Positions 46,690 to 59,336 of a DNA stretch of 64,000 nt are shown piece by piece. Position 1 is the stretch's first letter; each line of letters starts with the position of its first letter. The translations under genes were made by a program, and so were the position numbers. Under the pieces are notes generated by a model that was not told where the DNA came from, searched no databases, and worked only from the letters and a program-made list of their open reading frames with translations. Source of the DNA: Agapanthus africanus (Eukaryota; Streptophyta; Magnoliopsida; Asparagales; Amaryllidaceae); assembly GCA_030015575.1 (NCBI GenBank), contig CM057337.1, forward strand, positions 339,832,583 through 339,896,582. The letters are read 5' to 3'.

Positions 46690-47400
46690 CTTTTCTCCAG
46701 GACACCCCGTTTTACTACGAACGTCCACTTCCATTGGACAAAACCATCGTATGGTTAGATACGAACTCGAAAGAATTTATTCAAGGATGGTTTCCGGTTC
46801 TGGAGAAAACGGATAGGATTATTCAGTTGTCTTTTCCTTTTACCCTCTCTCAGGTTACGAGTACTCCTTGGTTTAGGGGTAGTACACCTATTACGCAAAT
46901 TGGATTGTCTTCTTCCAAACCTTAGGCTGGTGCCGACCGGTAGGGAATGAAGAAAACCAATTAGCATAACGATGGTGTGCAGAAGGTATTAAGTTAAGAC
47001 AAAGCAAGGGATTAGTAAGAGGGCAAAGTAAATTGCAACAGATATTCATGACCAAACCAGGTATTTCTTCGCCAATCCTAAAATCACATTTGCATTTCTC
47101 CAGGACACTCCGTATCACTACGAAGATCCACAGTTTATTGGATACTCCATCGTATGGTTATATACGAACTCGAAAGGAATTTGTTCCAGTTCGGGGATGG
47201 ATTCTGGTCCAGGAGAAATAGGAATAAGGTTTATTCGGTTGTCTTTTATCTTCACCCTCTCTCATTGCGAGTGTTCCTAGGATTGGGACAGTACACCCAT
47301 TATGCTTATTGGATAGTCTTCTTCCAAACCATAGGCTGGTGCCGAACGGTGGGGAAGGAAGAAAACCATTTGGCCTAAAGGGGTGTGCAGAAGGTAAAGA
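46690..47400 (+). repeat. 403-bp tandem duplication in gag-equivalent region (E)
   Basis: Repeat markers 'tatggtta' at 46750 and 47153. The 93-codon frame 46644-46925 is the longest reading of this block; no gag match. Confidence 0.8.
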
Positions 47401-48239
47401 CTAAAGACATATGAAGGGATTTGGAGAGGTGGCAAAGAATTATACGGTTACAGTCGTGAATCTGGAAGAGGCATTACTAGGAATACCAGGATACCCCATC
47501 GAAACATTTCAATGTTTCAGTTTCACTGTGTACAGTTAAAGGAAAACTGATTTCCCGATTAGACACTTGCTCCAGGGTATGTATTTACCAGGTATGATTC
47601 TCACATCTGTATGGTTTTACAGATGATGAGTGGGAGTAAGTTATTGGGAATTGGGTGATTATCCTCATTATATCGGGATTCGTTGTAATCGGTGATATTT
47701 GAGGAAATCACCTGGGTTATTTGCCGGACGGCAAGTATTTGGTTTTGAATATCCGCCGTTGTGCACCAATTTCAAATCGATGTATCTGTACGTCTATTTT
47801 CATAGAGTGAGATATACCTTTTTGAAATTATGTCTATGACATTTACCTATATCAGTGGATGGTTAGGTAAGGAGCATTGAACAGCGGTGTAATTCTTCTT
47901 AACCATAAGTACAGTTTTCAACCTACGACACACAGTGAATGAGTTATCAGACTCAAGGGACTTATACAAAGGATTGTATGTTGTCCAGGGTCCATCAGGA
48001 CAGAGGGCTTGGTCCTCGTACTATATTCGGTTTACTTATGACTTCTCTAGTTTTTAGGCAGGTGTTTCGCGGAAACACAGGGTCCAAATTTTGAGAAGTT
48101 ATAGGTATTTGAATAGAGTAGAGAACCAGGTATAGCAAGTATCGGGATTCTTCAAAGAGATCGAAGATGTAGATACTTGTGTATGGTATTCAGTTGATAG
48201 TAATGATAAAGAGATCTTGCTTCTCTTTCAGGTTACTCA
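47401..48239 (+). other. E: unrecognised part before integrase
   Basis: Homologous to D 39451-40269; no domain seen. Confidence 0.5.
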
Positions 48240-49930
48240 TAATTGGAAGTATTCCTAAGTTGAGTAACGCTGATCGGCCTCCTTCCATTTAGTTGACATA
48301 CGCTGGGGACAGCTGCATGATTTGAATCTGGTTCAATTAAATCAGTGCCTCTGTTTCTATATTGGATATAGAACAGTTCATATCTTAACGATGTTAAGGT
48401 ACGGGGAGTTGTCCGGTTTATGATTAAAACCAGACATTGGACAACTCAAGGCACGTTTCTGTAATGGCTGTTTGTGGGTTGACCCAGGCTATGACGAGGG
48501 TTGACTTTCTACCATCTGGATGAACAATAGCGATATTGTTCTAGACTCGCCACAGTTTTATTAAAGATGGATTTTTTTCAGAAAACAGTAGTGGGAGTAT
48601 GGTAGAACTGGAAGTGATTCCAGAACCACAAACGATTACTGAAGATTTGATAAGGAACCTAAAGATTCAATCTGGATTGACATTCCATTGGCCACTCCGC
48701 AGATAAGGTGGGTAACTTCAGGCACCCGAGAGGCACTACGGTAGCCTCAAGGACGATGACAGGGAAGTTCTTGTTTACCCACAATTGCCATTGCTGTTGT
48801 TCCAGGTTACGAGACCCGGCGGGAGGATGAGTATAGCGTCGTTCTAAACCAGTTTTAGAAGTGTACGTCTATATGACTCTGCCAGAGGGTTGTCGTAGTC
48901 AGTGGGAGCAGCGGAAGCATTGGTGGACAGGTTGCTTATGTCTATTTATAGACTAGAGCAGATGTAGCGGAGATAGATCATCTATTTCTGATGTGACAGT
49001 CATGGGTTTGACTTCATCAGAATAGGGGATGGATCTGTTGAGAAGGTAGTAGGGTGTGATATCCTGGTATTTGGATGATATACACAGAGTAGGAAAAGAA
49101 ACTCCTACACTACGATCGGTTATACTTTGGTCGTCACACAGTTGTTTCTCCACAAAGAAAATGGATTTTATATCAGACATACTGGTTACTAGATCTATGG
49201 TCTTAGATCTAGATTTGGGTGGCTTCCCAATCAGGGTACTTGACAGCATTCTAAGAGTATTTAGGATGGACGACTCCTGGCACGGTAGTGTACCTGCAGA
49301 TAATGGAGTCACCCTCACCAAAGGTGTCTTACAGACTAAAGGGGAGAGGGACGGGCATGATTGGCAGATCACTTGCTCAGGCAATTGAGTCAATCGTGAG
49401 ATGTCAAGTACCACACCAGATGTTGTTCTTGCACTAGATGCAATAAGTTGACATTAATCCAATCCTGGAGAAACAGTCGGAAGCAGTTTTAGAACATAAG
49501 TGGATGTTCTAGGGATATGATAACGACAGCCTCATTTAGGAGACAGTTATCATTCCAGGCTTCCAAGGTGACATGGACGACAAGGAGGTTGTCAGAGTTA
49601 TAGTTTTTCCTTCTGATGAGGGGCAGTATTTTGGACAGTTGGTCCAAGGCAATACTGAGGGAGGCATGGCGCAGAATACTGATTAAGTTCAGTTGACGAT
49701 ACAGTCTAAGAAGTTTGGATTTGGAGTTCATTTATGAGCTATGTCCCATCAGACATCCAGACACATTCTAAGACAGGTATTGCTCATTTCGGGAGATGGG
49801 TTTCTCCGCGAACTTGAGATATAGAGAGACATGGAAAGAGACAACAAGGCGGATCCACTCACTGAGGCTATTCCTCGAACGCAATAGTTTCGCAAACGAG
49901 CTTTGTGAGACTGACTAGTAGAGGAGTTGG
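48240..49930 (+). pseudogene. E integrase, reverse transcriptase and RNase H remnant
   Basis: MVELEVIPEP (about 48599-48628), YLDD at 49068-49079 followed by HRVGKETPTLRSVILWSS, then a GVTLTKGV stretch near 49306 and ADPLTEAIPRTQ near 49853. The frame through reverse transcriptase is open for 110 codons (49056-49388), the best preserved of the four, but the domain is incomplete. Confidence 0.86.
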
Positions 49931-49986
49931 GTGTTCGGTATCACACGGGCTGTGAGTATGCGACATCGCAATAATTAGCCTTGAGT

Positions 49987-49999
49987 GCAAGTGGGAGAC
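49987..49999 (+). other. E polypurine tract
   Basis: GCAAGTGGGAGAC before the 3' LTR. Confidence 0.86.
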
Positions 50000-52231
50000 T
50001 GTTGGAGATAGTGCCCTCAGAGTCAATTATTAGGTCACAGGTACGTGATTGTAATGATTGATGGAGGACCTATTCCGGTAGGACAGTCTTACTCGAGATG
50101 ATAGTATGCTATCTGGTTTACCTTTATCATCGTGTACTGCTTTAAGTGACCTGACATGTCGCTATTACACGTTGATAGAGCCCCTAGGATTCTTGCTTGA
50201 CCACCAGCAGTATGAGGGCGATCATATAAGTGGGAGCTGGGGGTCTATAAGCATATCCTTAAAAGGTCCCTAGTCGTGAGAGTTTCGAGACAGGGCATCG
50301 ATTCTCCATAGTAGACTAGTGTATACAGTCGAGACCCCGACGAGGGGCGGTGGCCGGTCTCACAAGCCACTGGTGTCAGTTGGATCACCTAAGATGTATA
50401 CAGGTGCTCATTGGGTTATGAGTACACTGGACAGGACTCGCCGGGAACATGCTAGTTGGTCATATACCAGACGTCAGATGGCAGTTCCCTGGTGACATGT
50501 GTGCAGGTTAGTTCATCGACCTGGGGATCATCATTTGTCTCGTGTGAGTTCCCACTGTACTTTGATTACTACCCTACCACGGCTCAAAGGAGTCGTGCAA
50601 ACAGGTTTTAGTTGGGTACAGTCCCGAGCCACATGGAGGCAGTGAGCGTATCTTCAGGGGTTCGTCTCTCCCGGTATTGGGGGTGAGGTCGTGATGTGTC
50701 TAGGAGAGCCATTACACGAAGTCCTTGGCCAAGGCAAGAAGATTTATTGGTAGGTATTCCAGTAGTATCTCAGGGTGTTCTGGGCTACACTCCGACACGA
50801 CTTGTACCGCTTTTGGGGGTCTGACTTTTACCAACCCCCTAGGCCCGCCATGCGATGCTCATAGACGAACGGACCGGACTGTACGGATATTGTCACTGAC
50901 AGGCTCAGTAGGGTTGTCAGGCTGAGTTCACTCACAGACGTCCCTTTTAGTCAATACTTGGTAGCCCGTTACGTATTGGCTTATACCTCTGACGCGCTAG
51001 TGGTTAAATCCACAACCAAGGTGTTGATGAGTCTTTAGAGTCCCCCACATTCTGTTACTCAGCTTTCGGGCGAAAGGTTGTAGAGGCCGTATGGAGATAT
51101 GGCAAGGTCCGATCAGATACGTGCGGTATTTCACGGATCAGGATCGGACAGTTTGTACTACAGGCCGTATGGGTATATGGCAGGGTTCGATCAGATACGT
51201 GCGGTATTGCACGGATCAGGATCGAACGGATATTACTAGCCGGTTTTGGTATAAGCCGGATCCTAGTATAGTACAGTGTAGACTTTGTCTCATTGCATTT
51301 GTATTTCGGTCGAAATACAGATGCGGGTGTGTATGCACAGTATCGGGGTTTTCCTGTAATTTATTACGGGACCAGTTTTCTGGAGTTGCCAGTTTGCTTT
51401 CCGTTTCGGCCGATTTCCTTTGTTTCGTTCATTGGCCGAAGATTGGTGGAGGAGGGCTTATTTGCATTGTTGCAAATAAGTATTTATGGAGGGGGTCTTT
51501 GCTTATTGGTTGGATCATGATGGTTGCTCCATTGACCTTGACTTCTTGACTTCTTCATGATGGCTTGACCATTTGGAGTCATCATGGTTGCTTTGGAGTG
51601 TTTGTTTTTGTTTGTGATGATATTGTTTTGATCATCACTCATTATTCTTCCTTCCATGATAGCTCACCCACTCCCTTGTCTTTGATTTGACTTCACTCCA
51701 TTCCCAACTACCACCATCATGCTTGGACGGCCACTAGTGAGGGTGGGGGCTTTTCTTTTGGTAGAGAGAAAATTGTCACATTCATTCTTGGCATGATACA
51801 TTTTTCTTCTTCACCTCTCTTCAAGTTCTTCTTCCTCCACCACAATGGCAATCTCTATGAACCCCAAAGTGAGACTTGAGTACTACGCATTCTACAGCAA
51901 ATCTTGGGCACTTCGAGTAGCCGGCTTCGTGCCCGAGTTGCCTCGGCATTGAGGTGGGAGCCCGTAAACAAAGTAGGCGATGTGGTGCACTTCCGGCGAC
52001 GAGGAGGAGACGGGACTTTTCCGCAGGAGATCGGGACCATGACGAGAAGACCGGAGGACTTGGATCGTCGGTATATCTCTATTCCCTTTCTTGTAGATAG
52101 CTAGGACTAATTAATGGTTCGATCCGGGTATTAGTGCGCGGCGGTTTGCTAAGTCCGCAAAAATTAAAGTTATTCACCGCTTCCGCATTTGGCCGTCGGT
52201 TTGACGGCCGGGGCGCTGCCGTGCACTTACA
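50000..52231 (+). repeat. E 3' LTR
   Basis: 2232 bp, TGTTGG...ACTTACA. Contains a second copy of the 78-bp duplication and hairpin train. Confidence 0.93.
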
Positions 52232-53877
52232 AGATAGCAGTTCCCAGGTGACATGTGTACAGGTTAGTTCATTGACCTGAGATCGTCATTTGTCTCGTGT
52301 GAGTTCCCACTGTGCTTTGATTACTACCCTACCACGGCTCAAAAGAGTCGTGCAAACAGGTTTTAGTTGGGTACAGTCCCGAGCCACATAGAGGCGGTGA
52401 GCGGATCTGCAGGGGTTCGTCTCTCCCGGAATTGGGGGTGAGGTCGCGCTGTGTCTAGGAGAGCCATTACACAAAGCCCTCGGCCGAGGCAGGAGATTTA
52501 CTGGTAGGTATTCCAGTAGTATCTCAGGGTGTTCTGGGCTACATTCCGACACGACTTGTACCTCTTTTGGGGGTCTGACTTTTACCAACCCCCTAGGCCC
52601 GCCATGTGATACTCATAGAAGAACGGACCGGACTGTACGGATATTGTCACTGACAGGCTCAGTAAGGTGTCAGGATGAGTTCGCTCATCGACGTCCCTTT
52701 TGATCAATAGCTGGTGGCCCGTCACATATGGCTAATACCTCTGACGTGCTAGTGGTTAAATCCACAGCCATAGTATTGATGAGTCTTTAGAGTCCACCAC
52801 ACACTCAGTTACTCAAGTTTCGGGCGAAACGCTGTAGAGACCGTATGGAGATATGGCAAGGTTCGATCAGATACGTGCGGTATTGCACGGATCGTGATCG
52901 GACGGATTTTACTAGCCGGCTTTGGTTTAAGCCGGATCCTAGTATCAGACAGTGTAGATTTTGTCTCGTTGCATCTGTATTCAGTGGGAATACAAATGCG
53001 GGCATGTATATGCAGTAGCGGGGTTTTCCTGTAATTTATTACGGGATCAGTTTTCTGAAGTTGCCAGTTGTATTCCGTTCCGGCCGGTTTTCCTTTGTTC
53101 CTTCCCGGCCGGACTTTCCGATGGAGGGGGTTATTTGCAAGTTTGCAAATAACTTATTGTGGAGGGGTTTATTGCATTATGAGGCATTATGATTGATAAA
53201 GTATCTTTGCTTTTCTTGTTCTCATGATGGTGCAATAAATGTGATTAGAATGGATTAGAGTTGATTTGGATTGTTGATGTGAGTTTTGCCTTTGGATGTG
53301 ATCACCCTCTACTTTTTCTACACTCATCTCCCTTGTATGAGTATCATTCCTCCACCATTTTCTCATGAGGGGGCCGGCCACTTTTGAAGAGAGAATGAGA
53401 GGAGTTCATTTATGATGAGGGAATTATTCATATCTCATTTTGCATGCTTGCCACAAAGAAATCCTTCTCCTCTCCAAAGTTCATATTGATTCCTCCATCA
53501 AAGGCAACTTCACCCCATTGAGACACAAGTTCTACACTACACCTACAGTAAATCTTGGACGCGTCGGCTAGCCAACTTTGCGCCCGAGTTGCCTCGGTCC
53601 AGAGGTGGGAGCCCGTAAAAGAATCCGGCTACGTGGTGCCCTTTCCGACGAGGAGGTGACGGACGGAGATTCCGCGGGAGATCGGAGTGGAGACGAAGAC
53701 CGGAGGACACGGATCGCTCGGTATAGCTTCTACCCCATTCTCTTGATTGCTAGGATTAGTTTAATGGTTACGATCCGGGTTTTATTGTCCGCGGTAGCGC
53801 TAGTTTAAAAGTTAAGAAAATTTTGATTCCGCATTTTGGCCTCGAGTAGAAGGCTGGGGCGCTGCCGTGGCGCAACA
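52232..53877 (+). repeat. D 3' LTR, remainder
   Basis: Starts AGATAGCAGTTCCC (inside the LTR), ends GTGGCGCAACA, then the GTTTT TSD. It shows the uninterrupted form of the site where C inserted in the 5' LTR. Confidence 0.92.
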
Positions 53878-53882
53878 GTTTT
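53878..53882. repeat. TSD of element D, right copy (GTTTT)
   Basis: Matches 24776-24780; B's interior resumes. Confidence 0.88.
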
Positions 53883-54700
53883 CATGCACTTTTAGTATTT
53901 GATTTGCTTTTGTGCACGCCGATGCACAGGATGGTGAGACTTTATACCACGGTATACCTGATTTGGATTTTGATTGAAATGTATTGTATACCGTCGATTT
54001 CGAATGTGATATTCGATATTCGTTTTCATGCACATTGTGCACTTGATTTGGATTTTGCGCATACTTAAGACGTTTGATGCGATTTAGGTGCACACCAGAT
54101 GCACTAAATCGAGATTTTTCGTGCATATCATATGCACCTGGTTTTGCTGTCAGGCACCACGTTGCCCTTGACAGGTGTTTTCGTGCACACCCGTTGCACT
54201 TAGATTAGGTTTTTGGTGCACATGTATGGCACATTCACGGATTTCGATTTCCGTGCTCACCAGACGCGCGTGGCATTCATATATTTTGGGATTGATTTCT
54301 TTTGGAGCAGTATATTTTATGATACTTGCTATTTGGTTTAGTACCGAGCAGGACTAGTCAAAGGACAGTACCTGAGTATATTTGGCATGCATTGCTTCCA
54401 GATGTTTTAATGATGTTTACCTATATAGTTTTGACGTTTACGGGCATAGTTTTGATTTATATCATATTGATTTTCGTTTTGGATCTTGACATTGGTGTCT
54501 TCATCATAACTCCGATGATTGCGGGATGCTTGACGGGGTTTTGATTTTTGGTTTATATATCTATTTTTCATGCGCTTGCATTGTGCTACGATGTGTTTTA
54601 TGTATTTATGATTTCGGAGCCCCGGCGATTTGATGGTTTCGGCTGAAATATTTTAGTATTTAGGGGGGAGTTTTAATTTAAATTCGGGGACCGAATTTCT
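53883..54700 (+). other. B interior, right part (non-coding 3' region)
   Basis: No protein domain. 53911-54262 carries an array of short inverted repeats around GTGCA/TGCAC; the rest is AT-rich and homologous to positions 1-360 in element A. Confidence 0.65.
53911..54262 (+). repeat. Array of GTGCAC-type mini inverted repeats
   Basis: Examples: TGTGCA-CGCCGA-TGCACA (53911 onward), GTGCATAT-C-ATATGCAC (54121-54137), GTGCA-CACCCGT-TGCAC (54183 onward), and a CTGTCA.../...TGACAG pair (54148-54174). About eight units roughly 30-60 bp apart. Confidence 0.65.
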
Positions 54701-54714
54701 TTAAGGGGGAAGAT
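54701..54714 (+). other. B polypurine tract
   Basis: TTAAGGGGGAAGAT adjoining the 3' LTR. Confidence 0.87.
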
Positions 54715-57355
54715 TGTAACGTTTTGAAAATCGTTTCGGTGAAATTTCGGAAAATCGGTAAAATAAGAGGGTTTTCTGTAAAAATTCAAAATACAAATAT
54801 CTTTATTATAAAATTAAATATACATATTCTAGCTATGTAATTGCTAGTATTTGGTGTTTATAGAGCCACTGGTAAAATTTCTAATTTTCTGAAAAAATTT
54901 CCGAAATTAATTATTTTAATATTATTTTAAGCCGTCACTAATACATTTAAATAGGGAAAATTACAATTGGAATGAGTTGAAACAAATTTTGTGCATCATA
55001 ACACCTTAATCAAAATTTTAACATGTTGTTTTTGAAAATGAAATGAAACTGTCAAACGATGTTAGAAAATATCGACGAAAAAAGGCTTAAATAGTGAATT
55101 TAGTGTAAATGGATGTTTGGGGTATAACATTTATCTTTTTCCCCCACACCCACACTCACTTACCCCCATCCCCATGTGGTTGAAATTCAGCAGCACTTCC
55201 CCCCCCCCCCCCATTTCCCCACTCCATTCCACACAAATAAGAAAAGAAATCAAAAAGAAAAGTATAAGAAAAGAGGTATGGTTGTGTTGACCTTAGACTT
55301 TTTTGACTTGGCAACACTTTCCCCACCTCATTCTCTCTCCCCATTCAGCCGACCCTCTCTCCTCTCCCACAACAGCAAAACCTCTTTCTTTTCCTCTCAT
55401 TTCTCATCAAAATTTCATCACAAAATGCCCAAAAATCAACACAAAAATCCAACAAAATAAAAATCTAATCCCTACCCATTTTCCCTTATCTCTTTTACCA
55501 TGGATCTAGGGATCAAGATGGCAATTTGAGAGGCTGGATTTCAAGTTAGATCAATGGGTTGTGAGGTATAAATATCTTGACCCTTTTGCTAAATTGTTTG
55601 CTTTTACTTTAATTCAACTAAATTAAGTGTTAATTATGGTTCTTATTGAAAGATTTGGGTTTTCAAGAGAAGGGTTAAATTATAGTTAGGGTTTTTGTTA
55701 TGTGTTTATGGTTGCAAAGTGTAGATTATCATCTTAAGGCAATGAAAACTTAATCTTTTTGTTAATATGTAAATTGTTAGTTGTAAAATGTCCAAATTAA
55801 GCTTTTTTATCTAAACTAGGTTTTTAGAAATTATTGAAAATGTGAAATTTTAAAATATAGTTAGGGTTTTTATAAATTGATTATGGTTTTAATATGGAAA
55901 TTAACATGTTAATGGAATGCTAAAACTAATCTAGTTGCTAGTTTACAAATTGTTGCTTTTAATGTGTTAAGATTGGGTATTTTGCAAACTAGAATGTTGA
56001 ATTCAATGAAAATTGATAAGAATTAACCTAGTTATGATATTTAGTAAATATTATGGCCATTAGTTTCGTTTAAACATCAAGATTTGTATTAAAACGGTTA
56101 ACGACCGTTAACTAGATTTTTGGGAAATAAAACGATTTGTTTACTTTTATGATTTTGATGAATTAAAACCTATTTCTTATATAATTAGTGAGTTTTGAAA
56201 CCACGATTGGTGCGTTTGAGTTTTTTCGCGATCACTCGGCGTTTGTACGCCGATGTCGAGGGCTTTGGATTGATTTGTGAAAGCAAACCATAGGTTTTGA
56301 CCTATGTGGGATTCGTGTGTCGCTTTGGTCATGAGTCGGATTTTAATGCGGTACGGTGCGTTATGATATGTAGGTACCCCATGTAGACTTCGAGACGACA
56401 AGCAAGCGCGTGGCGACGTCGGCACCAGCGAGCGAGGACCAGGTGAGTAGATTTATATCTATGGGGAGAAGTCGGGTGGATGGCGTATAGCACCCCCGCA
56501 GTTCGTGGTGATGTATACGAATACGTATACACACATATATTGATTATATATTGTTTGATGTTTTTGTTGATAAAGATGGATATTTAGTGTGATTGGATTA
56601 GTGTAGTGTTGCGAAACCCTAGAGTAGTGGTTGCACCACACATACACACACACACCCATACTTGCATACATTCTTCTTTCATATGTGCTTAGATGGGAAT
56701 ATATGTATTTATGTGTTCACATGGGTATGGGACTATGTGTTCACATACTGGATTTGAGGATAGTATTTGGGATGTGAGGTGAGTCGATGAGATTTGATTT
56801 GAGACCGTGAGATCGGTGATTTGGCGGAATTCGTATTTGAGATACGTCATGATGTTATAGCGGATCTTTGGACGATGATACCATGTGAATAGTGATATAA
56901 ATAAAATGGTCGATATGTGATCGTGATATGAGATATGATATGCTAGGATGTTGATAATAGGCCGTATTGGGCGATGTATACTTCATGATGATATGTGCTG
57001 ATGATATCGGTGTGTACGAGACTGTCGATCAGTATTCAGAACATGATTATATTGATGATATGTGCTGATGATATCGGTTTGCAAGAGACTGTCGATCAGT
57101 AGTCAGATCATGATTATATTGATGATATTAGTATTGTACTAGACATAGATCAGTACCCGGATTATGATCTTTGATAAAGAGCATACCAGCTGAATAATGT
57201 GATGAATGTGATATTGACCGTACCCAGATTTGGGGATGCCGTACAACGGATTTACGTATGAGCTATATATTGATGTTTAATCCCCACTCTTGACTTGGGA
57301 ATATTTGATTTTAGATATGGTATCGGATGTGATATTATCGAGGCGGAGTCACCGA

Positions 57356-57429
<74 letters not shown>

Positions 57430-59336
57430 CTCAGATGTTAGGCGGTTTCCTTGCCTTCGGTTAGCCTGTTAGCTCAGCCCTATAGTTTAGTGTAGTTGTA
57501 TGACTCATATTACTTTAAATGCAGATTTGTTATCATTGTGTTTAGTATTTAGCTCCCGCTCATTATTGTTGCTCGCTCCGCATCGCATGCTTACATTATG
57601 ATTCATATTCTATTGTTGATATCATACTGTTAGGACACCAGCACCATTATCGATGACACGTATGTACCACATACACTTACTTGCCGGCTCACACACATCT
57701 TCATCGGTAATTGCCATGTCACGAACACTTTAGAAAATACTATTTCATTGACATAGGTTGTTAGCTAATAGTTTAGACATGATATTAGCGTACTTGCCTT
57801 ATATGCTAGTTTAGACATTGTAGTTATTACTCGCTACTTCATGTATGTTATTATTCACTGTTATGCCGCATTCATGGATTTTTATGCCTATATTCACTGT
57901 TTACATGCTATTGATGATTTGGATTCGGATTTTCATGAGATTTCCTGGATTTGGGTGAAAACCGCAAAAACATTTATAAACTTCTTTTCTCTCTCTTTTT
58001 AAATGAAAAGCGCGGTTTTCCCATGATGTATGAGTCGTCCACCATGAGTTTGCTGATAGATTTCGAAACCCGATTCAAGGAGATGGATGAACCGTTTCGG
58101 GAACATGGTGGACCCGGTAAGGTACCCCGGGGCAAGAAGCTCGTGGTGATGACGATGAGCCTGGCAGGGGAAGACTACCGACTGGTGATTTTACCCGACG
58201 CGTCGAATATCCGGAGGATACCGTCGTGGTCTTGAGATTGATGGTAGGGGCCGGTCTGGACTGACGGCGCCCTAGATAGTGAGATTGACATACAGAGATT
58301 TTGAGATATTGAGGTACAGAGATCGCGACACAGAGATATCGAGAGATTTGGATACTTGTTTTGTGTCGATGCTAGGCACTGTTTATGCTGATTTCATTTA
58401 TGATACCTCATTTTTAAAAAGATACAGAAATCTCACTAATTTATGAAAGCAGTTTCTTCAGTACATGTATTCTGTTTCCTGCATTCATACATGATCCATA
58501 TGATATATTGCTACCTGAGGCACTGACACGGGCACATGGGATTACACTTGGGTTAGACATTTACCCTTGCCATTGTTATAGGCTGCTGGTTATATATTTG
58601 AGGATATATTATGATCGTTGACCTAGGATTGCGTTGTTCATGCGATTTCTGTTCGTAAATGTTTTTTCTACTCACGAGTTGGCAACTCACCCCCGTTGTG
58701 CCACAGTTTCTTGCAGGTTTTGCCGTACAAGTTTCTTTACGGCTTATCTGGCACTGCTTCTTTTCGAGTGACTTGCTAGTAGGTGGGTTTATTTGTATCG
58801 TACCCATCATTATACTTTGTATATTATTATTCAGTTGTATCTAGAAGTTCCATTAACCAAACATGCATTTATTTCAGAGATAGAGACCAGTGATGTCTAT
58901 TATTTCGACCTTAGAGCCGCGCGTTGTATTTCTATGGATTTCTTGCTGTTTTGAGTTTCCTTTTGAGTTTTGATCCTCGCCCTTGACGTTGTATATTATA
59001 TTGCTTGCGTGGTTGTGACCGTCGATTGACAAAGAACTAGCTCCCGCTTGGGGATGCCTTTTTATTCATTTCGTATACTATTCATGTTGTATCCCGTTTG
59101 GGGGCCAGTATTTACAAAGGAGACTCTGCCGAAATTTTCAGGAAATATTTGATGTTTTTAAAAAAACGCATAATTCGGCTTATGCTATTAAAACTACTTG
59201 CTTTAAGTTGGTTTTTCCTTCACTCTACTGCTTCTTTGGTTTTTATTTATGGGTTTTGTCTTATTTAGATTACGTACGCCTCGAGACGTCCGTAATTTAA
59301 GTGCCGGTCATGTTCCGTACTTTTCGGGTCGTGACA
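54715..59336 (+). repeat. B 3' LTR (4.6 kb)
   Basis: Partner of 18285-22923; differs by scattered substitutions, several small deletions (for example in the CT-rich leader near 55345 and near 56025) and the longer AT run. Followed by TACTC. Confidence 0.93.
57359..57426 (+). repeat. AT microsatellite, 34 units (B 3' LTR)
   Basis: Counterpart of 20972-21009 (19 units). Confidence 0.95.

Larger units (their letters stand above)
42039..52231 (+). mobile_element. Element E: copia element nested in D 3' LTR
   Basis: 5' (hybrid) LTR, interior 44271-49999 (5.7 kb), 3' LTR 50000-52231. On the right D's LTR resumes with AGATA, the expected TSD (25257-25261 in D's 5' LTR); the left copy is gone with about 480 bp removed by recombination. 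E's true left end no longer exists as such. The LTRs differ by about a dozen bases over the last 1.77 kb by eye, so E is very young. Confidence 0.87.
24781..53877 (+). mobile_element. Element D: copia element with C and E nested in its LTRs
   Basis: 5' LTR 24781-25747 plus 35165-36318 (2121 bp when C is removed), interior 36319-42038 (5.7 kb), 3' LTR beginning at 42039 and resuming at 52232-53877 around E. TSD GTTTT. The interior is collinear with E, C and G and carries broken integrase, reverse transcriptase and RNase H. It sits in the non-coding interior of LARD B. Confidence 0.9.
18285..59336 (+). mobile_element. Element B: LARD-like gypsy-type element (41 kb with nested inserts)
   Basis: LTRs of 4639 bp (18285-22923) and 4622 bp (54715-59336), TSD TACTC, a primer-binding site at 22928 and a polypurine tract at 54701-54714. 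With D removed the interior is only about 2.7 kb (22924-24775 plus 53883-54714) and no gag or pol domain is readable. Long LTRs around a short non-coding interior is the definition of large retrotransposon derivatives, known from Triticeae; such elements must be moved by proteins from a relative. Without the nested inserts B is about 12 kb. Confidence 0.9.

Noticed and set aside
42039..52231. Segmental or tandem duplication of an 8-kb unit (36-44 kb versus 44-52 kb)
   Set aside because: The similarity is explained by two related copia elements D and E with a recombined shared LTR; primer-binding sites, polypurine tracts and LTR ends fall at the expected points.
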